64,000 nt of DNA, taken from NCBI GenBank assembly GCA_037074615.1, contig CM073558.1, positions 19,885,001 to 19,949,000 on the forward strand, written 5' to 3'. The notes beneath the pieces are model-generated. The model made no database searches. It saw only the letters and a program-made list of their open reading frames with translations, and was not told the DNA's origin. Every line of letters starts with the position of its first letter. Position 1 is the first letter of the stretch. The position numbers were made by a program, and so were the translations under genes. Of the stretch, positions 34,044-46,632 are shown one piece after another. The DNA comes from Leucaena leucocephala (taxonomy: Eukaryota; Streptophyta; Magnoliopsida; Fabales; Fabaceae).

Positions 34044-35708
34044 TCATGAAGTGGCAGCCTCAGAATGCAGGGTATTAGGATTTCTCTTTTGGACCATCCA
34101 GTACCCAACTCCTCCGACAACAATCAGAATGATGAGTCCATCAATAGCTCCAACAAGTATAAACACCCATTTCTTCAAATCATGCTTACCATTATTCTCA
34201 ACTGTTCCCTTTGGAACCTTAACCATATAATTGAATCCTGTACCTTTCTTTTCCTGCTTGAGTCCCAGTACTAGTCTGTAAAAATAGCATTCTTGTACAT
34301 TGCTGGTTTTGTTCCTAAAATATAAAGTGGAAGCACATTTACATTCTTGTAAGCACAAATTTTTACATGCTTCTCTGCTAATATTTACAATTCTAGTATG
34401 TTCATCTTTCAGCACACTTCCCACATTCTCTAGTTCAAGCATCTCTGCTGCCTCTTTCCCTCTACAAAACCCACCAGAAATTTCCTCAGTGCATTCAGAA
34501 CTTCCTTTATTTTTCTTTGTTGAAAGCGGAATACATGAGCAGGCATTAGATAATGTACATATTCCATAAGGTCTACATGAAACAGGAAGATCACATGTGT
34601 TGTTTAGTGCATGGAAAAATGCGGCAAACTTAGCCTTATCAGATGAATAGTAATAGAGCCCAAAATTTCCGGTTTCATTATTCAATGCCAGAAATCTTAT
34701 CGGGTGATTCCTCGGCGATAGAATTCGCGCTATTTTCTTGTATTTGGCATCAAACAAATCCAACCCCTTTGAACCCAACTTGACAAAAGTAATATTTCTA
34801 TCCATGGAAGGCTTGAATTCCCAGTAAGAATACTTCAACTTATCATTATCAGTATTCAAGTAAAGAGCAACCCTGTTGTATTCAATTTCGAAAGAGTAGA
34901 CAAAGCTTGATTTGTTGTTTTGTGAAGATGTCAAGCGTGTTGCCACATTAAGTCTCTGCCCCCAAAGCATTACATCCGTTGGAAAATTGAAACTCTGCCA
35001 CTTTATATTGTTCAATGAATCCATAAGAACAACATTCCCCGTCCTCAGTATCTCTAATCTCTGCTTCAAAATTGAGCCAAAGCAGCAAACAATGTATTAG
35101 AGATTAGACTTTTTGCAGCCATACAAAACGTAACATTTACACCAAAAGCTGAGCAATAGTTGATTTTCAGTGTTTTTATCGTTTAGAAGGACTGAGTTCG
35201 AGTAATAGTACTATTTATGTATGAATTCTTCAAAGTACCGGAATAAACATATTACGTCGTCCTGGCCAATAAATTTTCCAAAGAAGGATTTTTCAATAAT
35301 TTTCTCTTTTGTATGGCAAATTACCTCCACGCCTTGCCCTGAAGTTCCAGTCTTCCATCCAACTCGTTCTTTTGGACCTTTCAACCTTAAATCTCCATCC
35401 TGGGTGAGCTCAAGCAAGCATTTTTCAGTAGTAAAAAACCTTGAGTAATGACCAGAATCCCAAACTTTGACATCCCCAAGAAAAACTTGTAAAGAGCATG
35501 AATATTTCCCATCAGTGGCTTCAACTCCTAAGGCTAATATGAAATTTGGCGTGGTCTGATTTTTCTGTATCATATATGCTTTCACCGTAAAACCCATACG
35601 ATATTCCGCCGGAACTGCCAACAGAAGCTGGTGACCAAGATGAATAATAGAATCAGAAAAGCCATAATGGAACAGAAGCGAGAAGAAAATGAATGGATAG
35701 AGATTCAT
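34044..35708 (-). CDS. Bulb-type lectin / PAN-Apple domain membrane protein (At5g03700-like), no kinase
   Basis: A predicted cell-surface protein with carbohydrate- or protein-binding ectodomains. Exon 1 is 35708-35325 and exon 2 is 35060-34044. The 264-bp intron has a GTAATT donor and a GCAG acceptor, phase 0. The product is 466 aa, close to the length I know for the Arabidopsis At5g03700 type. Residues 1-18 are a signal peptide. The bulb-lectin-like region spans about 25-165, with the join falling in the conserved GQGVE/RLEILRTGN stretch. A small Cys cluster follows (284-305), then a PAN/Apple domain (about 326-395, with the ACKNLCLQECKCAS core). One transmembrane helix is at about 426-450, with only a 16-residue tail. 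It resembles the ectodomain of S-domain receptor kinases but has no kinase, so it may act as a co-receptor or decoy (inference). The first ATG giving a clean signal peptide was chosen; the longer upstream frame is unlikely. Confidence 0.9.
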
Positions 35709-38700
35709 GAGTGGGGGTAATGCAATGCAATAATAGAACCACCAAGTTGCAATGTGTTTGGGAAGTGGATTTGCAGGGAAACAGTAGGTTTCGGCGAGAA
35801 ATGGAGAGAGAAAGAGAAGGGAAATGTTGGCATGATTACTGAAAAACTTTGGAGGAAAGAAGACCCACCTTCTTCCCACTCCCAAAAAGGATTTGTTTGA
35901 TTTCTCAATCTCTCATATTGCCTGCTCATACAAATACAAAAGTACTCATTTTTATGGGTACAAAACGGATTTTAAGTTTGTTTTTTCCCTCTCACACCAA
36001 TCGTTTCCAGTCTTTTGACCTGAGTTTTAAGCGCAAAAAAGTAACGCGTTGAAAAGAAAGTTGATCCCCATGGCTTGCACGGGTAACGGTTTTTAAGGGT
36101 TTATGTTTGTCAAAAATATATATATATGGAGAAAAGTTACGAGGAAATAATAAAGGCATAAAATTTATTTCAGTGTTTTGTGATTATAAAAATCAGTAGA
36201 TATATTATTATGAAGATAATAAATATTTAATAATATAATAAATTATTTTTTTAATATAATTATTTTCTATTAAAAATAATTTTATTTTAATCATTATAAG
36301 TACTAAAATATAAATATTTCTTTTAATAAAAAATTTAAATATTAATTAATTGTGTTATAAAAGACTAACATTTTATATTAAATTTACCATAGATAGAGTA
36401 CTATTTTTTATTCATGACATTGGTAATATCCTTGATATTTAATTTAAACACGTGACATGTGGGAGGATTTTTATACTCAAAATCAATCTGACATTCAAAT
36501 ATTAACTAAATTGGTAATATACTAACTTTTTTCTTTTGGTCAATGCCTAATTTTCCTATAAGGGTATCATGACTTGATTCCAATTAAAATTTTAAATTAT
36601 TAATATCTACGTATTTAATTAAAAATAAACTTTTTTCTTTTTAAAAAAGTTTGAAAAACAAAATCTTATTGATATGTTTGGTTGGAAGGAAATGGGGGTG
36701 GATAAGTAGAAATGAAGGTGAAATCTTCCACGACCTTATATTATTTCAGTTCTATTAAAAATATTAGAAATTAAAATAATAGAAATAAAAATAATTATTT
36801 TTGACTATTTTATCCTAATTATAAAATTTTTAGACAACTTTAACCCTTATTAAGTTATAAAAAAATATTTTAGACTATTTTATTTTAACTTATAAAAGAA
36901 TATATATCAATTTCATACTTATTTATATCTTATTAAATAAACTTTTAAAATATAATTCTAATCTAATTTTATTTCTATTTTTATTTTTATTTTTACTTTT
37001 ATAGAGAGAAAAAAACTATTCTTTCCTATCATATCCTACCAAAAGTAACCTATGTGTATAAGTCCGCTAATATTCTCCCCATAATATATAGATATATGAG
37101 GTGGGGATATTTGATATCATTGTGAGGTTAGTGTTCCCACTAATGAGCTTGGGTGACCAAATTCGGGCCGCAGGATTAAATTGGGTTGGCTTTAGCGGGC
37201 TAATGTCCTATGAGGTTTTGATTGGTCTCCCGAAATCGGTGCCTAAAATTATATATCCGCTCAGCTCCTCCAATCTTGACACTTGGATGGATGCCTTTGA
37301 GCCACCTGTATCACCATGGTTGCTGACATTGCTCTCACGCTGGGACTACGTGTGACTACACGTCATCATGACGGTGCCACTCGTATAAGGTATTTATATA
37401 TACGAAGTATGTGAAGATAAGACGACACTGACATGCCGGAAAAAAAATACGATGCCAACATAAATATTGGATTGGTTTTTGTACAAATATTATTCTTTTA
37501 AAAATAATTATATTCAAAATATTATCCGATATTAAATATACATAAATCTAATAAAATAATTTAAATATTAAAATGTCATTTTACAAAAAATTAATATATT
37601 ATATTATATCTAATTTCCTGTTAATTAAAGATTTCATCGACTTTCTATAGATAATATCTTCTCACAATATAATAAATTTAAATTTAAATTTTTATTAAAA
37701 AATATATTAATATCTAATATTTGATAATATTTTAAATAACATTATTTTAAAAAAATCTCTATATTTAGTGAAAGTAAAAATATAAGTAGAAGAGGGTCCA
37801 CTGGACTGAAGAATGGGTCAAAGCCCAATTAAAAGGGTGAAATGAAAGTCTGGGTAAACGATTGTGCCTCGAAGTGCATCAGTTACACGACCACGACAAG
37901 GCAGATCTTATGTAGCTTAATCTGCCATAAGCCCATGATCAGGCAGTATAAATGTATAATTATATTTTCGTTGCCCCATACTTTTGTTTCTAAAATTTGG
38001 ATCCAACGCAGCCATGACTCATGCTCCTTTGTAGTAAGAGAAAATTGGTGAATTTTTGTTTGTTTAAAGATTTAAATGTAACCTATTTACAATAAATACT
38101 TCTATAAAATTAAAAAAAAATTAAAGATGAGTTACACCTACTTAAAAATTTAAGTCTTAAAATATTTTTAAATAATAAATTTTATAATATGAAATTCTTC
38201 AGCAACTTTCTTTTAACAAATGTCAACTTGCACTTGCATTAAAAATCCCTCATAAGTACCCATAATATATAGGTTTAGCTAGCGAATATGGAAAATATAT
38301 TATTATTTAGAGTATATTTAATTCTTACAGAGTATCATTTTATTGTAATTTTAGTCATGATACTTAAATATGCATAATAACTTTTAAGTGTTTAAATTTA
38401 AATCCGAGGGTAATTGGTAATTTATCTTATCCAATATTAATATCGTCTAAGAGAAAATAAAATTTTACATTGCCCTTAGATCAGTGAGCCAACTCTTTCT
38501 AAAAAACTTATAAAAAAATATCCTCATAAGTGAAATTGTAATTATTTATTTTAAAATTCTCGCTAAAACAACCTATAAAAATGTATGAACAAAACCTTAT
38601 TCAAGCTAAAAACAAAAATGACACAAGTCTTTAAATTAGAAGGGTTGCAGATATAAATAATCTAAGTCTAAGCTTAAGGCTTAACAACGTGACCTACACC

Positions 38701-38842
38701 ACAAAAATTCATGAGACACCACCCCTACAAAAATATTAAAATAGAACCTCACTTTACTAAAATTATATTGAAACTAGCCCTTCAAAATTTTACCCTATTT
38801 TATTTGCATAAAAAGCCTTCAATTTGACAGCTTTAGTTAATA

Positions 38843-38873
<31 letters not shown>

Positions 38874-41800
38874 CACTGGGCAAATCATTAAGGGAGGAAA
38901 TATTTTTTTTTTATTTATCAAATGCAAACAAAAAGTGCACAGACAAATTTGAATTCAAATACTAATAATAGCGCATGAATGAGTTAAGACCTTTGACTTT
39001 TCCAAGACACATAGGGATCACATGGGTGCATCAACAATTCTTGACCACTTGTGAAATGAGTCAAAATGACTATTGGTAGTCATGTGGGGGTCTACGTATA
39101 ATAATTACTCCAAAAATAGAAGTGTTTTATGTGGTCTAAAAGCCACCATGTTTGTTGTGGCTTTTCATTATTATTATTATATGACTTCTCTTTTTTTAAT
39201 TTGAGACCACGCAAATTGATAATGACTTCCTCATCCAATTATTATAACCGATTAAATTATTAAATTCATTTAAAAATAAAAAAAATATAAATTTACCCAC
39301 ATTCAAAACCATCAAATATATCATGAAAAACAAAGAAGAAAAATTACATCAAATTTTAAATAGGGGTATTTTTTTAAAAAAATATAATTAATATCTTACT
39401 TGACTACCCATTTTAAGTATATCCCATTTTTTGTTTATAGAAAATGTCTTATAATACGATCTAAGGGGTATGTATAATACGATCTCCTTAAAGATTTTCA
39501 ATTTAAAATTTAAAATGTTTTAAATTTTTTTATTAATAATTTGGAGGTGAGGAAATGATAATACATGTAAATCGTTAATACACCACAAATGTTTTTGGTA
39601 TGGAAAAAAATCTAGATAGAAAGTGTTTTGATTAGAGAATTTTAAATTTGTATATTAAAAATAAAATACTATTTTATATTAATTGATATTTCTTTATTTC
39701 ATATATTTTTCCTTTCCAAAACTGAGTTTAAATTTCTTACTAATATTGGCATAGGGGTGGGTGGAGATAAAATTTTCTTGAAATGAAAGGAAAAGGTATT
39801 TATTATTTAAAAAATATATAAGATTCAAATCTTTTAAATTTAAATAATTTATAGGATTAATAGTAATACTTATTATTATATAATTGTCACAATATATAGT
39901 TGTCTTAAAATTCATGCTAAAATAAAGTATTACTTGGGTGAAAATTCTTGGGTTGGAATTAACTTTCTTTAAAACTCAGTCAAAGTTCAATGTATAGGAT
40001 TCTTTTGAGGGAGAAATTTGGGATCAAAGTGGGGATGAATACGAGGACAAATTAATTTTTAAAAAATCAGCCGAAAAAATTAATTAATAATTATTGCATT
40101 AAACTTAGAGAATTGGCCCAATGGTGAAACCCCTACTAGTTGAACACTGTCTTAATTTTTCTCATAGGGCCGAACGGCTTGATTTACACATTTTTATATA
40201 TGATAGAGTATTTATTTAAGGATTTTTTTTGGTCATATTCCATATGGAATATTATAGAAGTCAAAGGTAGAAAATGTAAGATATTTCCAAAGATTGTTGA
40301 AAATTCTATTTAGAGCACTTTTGGTATTTTGGAATATAATTTATTTTTACAAAATAAGAGGATCGAAGGAAACTAAAATAGCATAAGAAAAGGAATATAG
40401 CTACCATATTTTAAAACTACGTTTGATAATGATACTTTAATAAAAATAAATGGAATTATGAGATAATTTATGGCTAATATATTTATTAAAAAAACAAATA
40501 CCTATTTTACCATCCTCACATGATCAGCTCTAATAATAATAAACTCAATAAGAATAAACCCAATTCATCGGCAAAATGCAAAAGAACAATAAGCAAACAG
40601 ATCATAAACTCTATAGTTGAACAAATTAGAGTAATCCGCTTTGATAGATCCTGAAATTCAACCGCCTCAAAGATAATGAAAAATGCTATACACATATCTA
40701 TATTAAAAGGATAATTACGAACTATAAAATTAAATATTTTATAATAAGATCTATTAAATAATATAAAAAAATAAATTATGTAGATCAACAAATTAGTTAA
40801 AATTAATTGAATGTGATAATTAATGTAAAGAAACTAACTAAAAATTAATTGAGTTAAAAATAAAAAAATGATACTAAAAATTTCAGACATACTAATGGTA
40901 TATCTTATAAATAAAAATAACTATTTTCTTTTTAAAAATTTATATATAGAATCTATGAATTAGACACCATCCAAGGTTAGAAAAATTTGCATTCCCAAAA
41001 GCCAAACCTTTTTATAAAATTGATGAAATGGATCCTCAAAGCCATCCATTTGGACACTTGCATTCAATTCAATTTTCTTTTTTCATAAGCAAAAAAGCTT
41101 TGTGCCAGACAATGCCTAACTTAAAACAAATATGGCTGTCTAATATTCCTTGTCTTTATTATTATAATTGTAACTTCTATAAATGGTTAAAGTACAAAAC
41201 ACATAACCTGATCACATGCTATGTTCTGCTCTTAGAACATTCCCTTATTCATATTTTATCTAAGCTGTCTCCCAACTTATCTCATCCAATAAATGGTAAC
41301 ATATAATATAATATTATCTTTGAAATTCATTCAAAGAAATCTCTCTTTCTGTTGTTGCAGATAAATATTATTACTGTATATAACAAAATCTATAAGGAGT
41401 TATATTATTTATATATTAGGAACAATGTAACTTTTTTTAAAAAAATTTAAATAATAAGTTAGGAAAAGTGAACAGTAAAATTATTAAATTTGTATTATAA
41501 GAAACATTAGTAGAAATTAATGTTATCATGCAATAATTAGATGTGAGCCACACAAATGAGTGAGCCAATATAGCTTCCTTTCTGACATACAATTTCTCTC
41601 CATTGTGCGTGTGTTTTCTTAAAAAATTATTTAAGTTGTTTTTTTTTAAGATTAACACGTCGTACTGGCGCGTGACCGATGATGACCCATATAAAACTCT
41701 AAAGCCATATACTGTTACTTTTAAAGTAATTAAATTAACTAGGCTCTATCAAAAATTTAAAATTGCCCTAAAGAGTAAGAGTAAGTAATACCCTCTTATG

Positions 41801-42008
41801 TTAAAAAAAATTATAGAAAAAAATAATTTTTAAACCGTTTTTAAAAAAATATTTTTGAATAAGAGTTTATAAAAAAAATATAGTTATGCATAAATGAGTA
41901 TTTGAATAGTTATTACCAGAATGACTTTTATAACAATAACAAGAAGTTTATCCCACTAAATAGAGTCAGTTACATGGATCATACGACGCTATTTTACTCT
42001 ATCAATGA
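35709..42008. other. Long AT-rich intergenic region
   Basis: No supported gene over more than 6 kb. It holds a GC-richer scrap at about 37100-37385, listed separately, and a TA repeat near 38850-38873. A segment at about 36675-37050 has edges (TTTGGTTGGAAGG and, inverted, TTTGGTAGGATATG) that look like MITE inverted repeats, but no target duplication is clear. The rest is A/T-rich low complexity. Confidence 0.55.
37100..37385. other. GC-richer fragment, probably a repeat remnant
   Basis: An 84-codon frame from 37101 spans most of it, but the residues show no domain. Base composition is near 50% GC, against about 25-30% around it. This is typical of a fragment of a transposable element or a transposed sequence. 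I do not recognise it. Confidence 0.35.
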
Positions 42009-42522
42009 TTGGTAAATTACTGAAAATTGTATAAGATAAAAAATTATTATCTTTCTCCTCTTTTCTCTTTCATCCCTCTTTCTCTCAATGGAAGCACAGG
42101 AGGAAGAAGCCAGAGGAGTCATGCGGTTTCGGCAAAAACAGGTGGCGGCAACAAAGGAGGGAGGTCCGGCGAAGGAGGAGGAGAAGATGATAGTGATAAG
42201 GAGGAAGATGAGGAAGAAGCAGAGGAAGAAAAAGAAGAGGATGATGACACGATGGGGAAAGAGAGAGAAGCGAGAAGAAGGAAAAGATGAGAGAGAATAT
42301 AAGAAAAAATATAGGTAAAATAATAAATAATTAGTCCAAAAGTTCTTTTACTATTTTAAAAGATAGTTTCAATAGTTTATCTAAAACCTTAATTTTAAAC
42401 CATTGTTTAGTCTAGAAGCCTTTTGGACAAATATAACTGTTTATTTTAAAATTTTTTCAAATCGAGTTTTGAACCATAAGCCCTTTTTAAAACCTAGGTT
42501 TTAAATTTTTCCAAATAGGTCC
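42009..42522. mobile_element. MITE related to the element at 9911-10413, carrying a purine-rich insert
   Basis: The left part (TTGGTAAATTACTGAAAATTGTA) and about 200 bp on the right align with 10051-10413. Shared phrases include CTTTTACT, TAGTTTCAATA and CTTTTGGACAAATAT. The right end CCAAATAGG parallels CCAAACAGG. Between the matched parts lies a GC/purine-rich block (about 42088-42300) with overlapping open frames, which replaces the simple purine tract of the other copy. The left terminus is not visible, so this copy may be 5'-truncated. Confidence 0.6.
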
Positions 42523-45500
42523 AATATATTTTTAATATAAGAGTTAGTTAAAAATTTAAATTTAATTTTAAATATAACATATTAATCTATTTTTTTATAT
42601 TTATTATTTTTTTAAAATAATTTACTTAATTTATAAACTAATATATAATATAATTAATATTACATAGGAATATTTTAGAGGGATTATATTATATTTATTA
42701 TAATTAATTAATTTATTTAGTTTTATTAAACTATTTAAATTATCTAAATATCTTTTATAATAAGGATCAAAGCTAATATAAGATTTTAATTTATTTGCTC
42801 TTATAAATTTATATGTTTTTAAACTCTCCCTATTAATTGCGAATTTGAAGGAGCTTTCCTAGGGAATATTTTCTAATACAAATAATTCAAATAAACACTT
42901 TAAAAAAAACTAAAATATATTTTTTTACAAGTAAATAATTTAATTAATTTTTAATCCACACATATCAATTATCTAACTCTTAAATGTAGAATTGAAGGGA
43001 GTAATAATATTTATTTTATTAGAAAAGTTATTAAAAAATCTCCTACTATAAAATTTATTACTTAAAAGTACTTAAAATTTGTTTAAAAATCTATGGGTAA
43101 CTTTTTTCAACTATATACAATATATCTTCAGTAATTTACAAAATGAAAATTATTTTTATATAGTTAAAGATATGTTATACATAACTCAAGAAGAGTAGTA
43201 CTCGTTAAAAGATTGAGAAAGACTTATATATTTTAGGAGTGTAATATTATTTGAATTTTATCAAATTAAAATACAATAACTCAATTGATAATTTATCTAA
43301 GAAAATTTAAGATTTATTTTAATTTTAAGGAAAATAATTATTTTAATTTTAAAAAATAAAAACTCATCTTAACTAAATTAAAAATTTTATTTTAAAAAAA
43401 TAAAATAATATGAATTCTTTTAAATGATTATTCATTAACTAAAAATTAAAATATATTAAATTGTTATATTTTAATTAGAATAGGGTTTAAATTAAGATTT
43501 TTAGCCCTCATAACCGCATTCGCTGTGTGATTCTCTTATGTTTTCCCCCCTTAAGGAATTCAATAAAAATAGTTTTAGGTATAAGACATAATTATTGAAT
43601 TTTGTTGTTTTAAAAAAATATAACGAGAAATGACAGAAATTATCGAACGAACCACTTGAGAGATTTGTTTCAAGTGATTTGAATTAATTTGGTAAAGCAA
43701 GCACAACACACAGATTATTTACTCAATCCCAAGTTAGTTTTTGGAGTTTCAAAGTGCGATTTAATCACACCATTAAGTTTGATTTTGATTAGGGGAACGC
43801 AAAGCAATCTTTGATGGCTACTTCTCCCTTCAAAGTGGAGTTCTTTTTTCCAGTTTGAGATAGCTGGCTCACAAAATATATCATATAATTTATTTTTTTT
43901 CCTATTTATAAGGTAAAGAGAAAAAATATTTTAATCATATTTATAGAGTATAGAAAGAAATTTTTATATAAATTTATTATTTTCCTTTTTATTTATTAAT
44001 GTTGACTTTATTTTTATTTAGTATAATATATATGAAATAGAAGTAAAGATAAATAGTTGTTAAATTTTATAATATAGCTAATTATATTTAAGATTTTCCT
44101 TTATCTATATAAAATATATTAAAAATAATTTATAAATAAGAGTAAAAGAATAATAAATTATATTTTATCATGGAACTTCGAACTATTAATTTAGTCTTTA
44201 TAATTTTTTTTACAATAAATTTGTAGGAAAAACCAAAGTTGCAAGTCAAAACAAATTCATTTAAGCCATGAGGACTAAAATATATTATTATGTTTCTTAT
44301 TATAAGTTATTTATATTTTAAACTCGTATATCAAAAAATATATTTAATTTATTTTTTTCTCACATTTACTTCTATTAAAGAAAGGATATTGAAGGAAAAA
44401 CATGGTGCACATTTTCTCTCACCTATTTTATTAAATAATTAATAAAGATAAAATGAGAAAACAATCATTAAATTCTTTACAAGTAACTTATATTTGAAAA
44501 ATAGAGTGATATACTTATAGTTATTACACGCTCAATAATTAAAAAAATAATAAAAAGAAAACGATCAATAGATAGTATTAGACAAAAAAAATCTTAGAAT
44601 GATGTTTTTGTGAATGAGAATGATCAGAGAATCTCCTCTGTTAATGAGAAGTATCTTGTTTGACTAATATCCTAATTAATTCATATATGAGCCTTTAACT
44701 CCAAGAAATAACTATAATAAATAAAAAAAACTAAAGACCTTTTGACTTTTGATTATTGAGAAAAATATCAAAATATCAAAATAAGGAAATAATAGGAAAC
44801 TTTAAAATAAATATTTTTTTTAACACTTTAGAGTCATTAAGCACTGCACTTAGTTCTTCACACTTATGTTTAGCTTCATTGCCATCTATTCTTCTTTGGC
44901 CATTTTCTCTGAGCCATTAATTTTGGATTTAGGCTTCCTGTCTTGCAATGAATCCAATACATGCTTATGTTTCCTGTGGGATTAACCAGTCCTTTTCTTT
45001 AGGTTTAATTTTTTCCACATATTCCAATGATTATTGGGTGCAAATTAACTTGATCGGCTAAATTTCATAAAATATTAAACGGAATCCCTCAAATGTTAAA
45101 TTAATGAAAAGAAAGTATTGGAAAACAATTATACTATTTCCCTAAATATTTTTTTTAAAGTTGACGTGTCGCTATTTCTTGTCCAGCTCATTTTTTTCCA
45201 GTAACTTTTTGTATACCCACTGATCTTTTTAAAAAGTAAAAGATGCAAAAGTCAAGATGACAAGTACACATATCATAAAAGGATGGTTTAAGGAACACGT
45301 ACGATTCAGAATTGACTTTGATTATAAAATAATTAGCTCTGCAAAAAAATTGTCAAGAATGAGAATATCCTCCTTGTAAGCGTAAACTGTGAAACAACTA
45401 AACTCTAGTTCACATTATTTTTTATTATTTTCCATAATATTAGATTAGATATCTTAAAATTGAAATTAAAAGATCATTTCTTTATAACATCAAAAAAATA

Positions 45501-46632
45501 AAGGTCAATATTATTTTTGGTCTCTCAATTTTTTTATATCTAAAATATTAATTTTTATAATTTAATAAAAATTTAGACTATTATTAAAATTTATATAAAT
45601 TTAAGAGATAAAAATTATACTAACCCTAAAATAAGTTTTAGAAATTTCTTTAAGTTTAATATCATGGTTCTATATATAAGTTTATTTTAATTAATTCTTA
45701 AATATTAGTTAAATAATTTAATACATTTAATATTTTTTTAAATTTATCTTTATTTAACAATCAGTATTACTCTATATTTTCTTTTACCTCTTTTTTCTCT
45801 CTCTATATTTTTAATAGGAATAAAATTGAAGGACACTCATTATTATTCCTCTAAATAGATTTATATTAAGAACTAAATTTTTTAACCAAAATAGACTTAT
45901 ATGTAAGAGCAAAGTCAAACTTTAAAATAAATATATTCCTTCAATAATAAATATAAGAATATTTAACTAATTTAATTAAATTAAAAAAATTATGTATTAT
46001 ATTATATTTTTTAAAAATATTATAATTATATTTTTTAATTTTATCTTTATTTTTTTTATTTAATTAATATTGAGATGAATAATTTTAAAAAAATTAATAA
46101 ATTTAAAAAATAAATTTTATATTTATGATTAAGATAGGATAAAATAATGCCTGTGGACAAAACATGATATCCCCTAGACAGGTGGCGCGTGGTAAGAGAG
46201 ACTTGGTAGAGCGAGTGCGCATGCGTCGCACACCAGAGAAAAGCACACTAAACTCGGGACGTTGCTTGCTTTTCTATGCAAACAGTAATATAGAGATAGG
46301 AAAATTACGAAATTTCCGGGAAAAAAAAAGGGGCGGAAGATAGAAAAAGCTTCTATGATTTTCTTTCAGCTCAGAGATAAACCTATATTCTTCCGCAGCT
46401 AACAAACAACAAATTCTGATTATTTTGCTGCAAGAAAAAGGCACTCATGCTTTCTTAGCTAGGGTTTCAGAATTTTTCCACGCATCCAAACAACAACGGA
46501 GAGGTATTTTACCGGGAGAATATAGCTTTGCGGTTTTCTTTGGTTTTTTTTTTTTTTTGAGGCTCTCATTTGCCAAACAAGCATCGATTTCCCTTCTCTT
46601 GGAACTTCATAAACAAAGAGAAGCAGGGAAGC
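42523..46632. other. AT-rich intergenic DNA and TOL promoter
   Basis: No gene is supported. Two less AT-rich scraps (about 43640-43870 and 44860-45000) look like old transposon pieces but show no readable domain. The last 450 bp or so, rich in C and G near 46180-46260, are the likely promoter and 5' leader of the TOM1-like gene. The leader includes a T homopolymer near 46546-46558. Confidence 0.5.

Noticed and set aside
42027..42318. Two overlapping Glu/Lys/Arg-rich open frames as a real gene
   Set aside because: Simple purine-rich sequence is open in more than one frame by composition alone, and it lies within a MITE.
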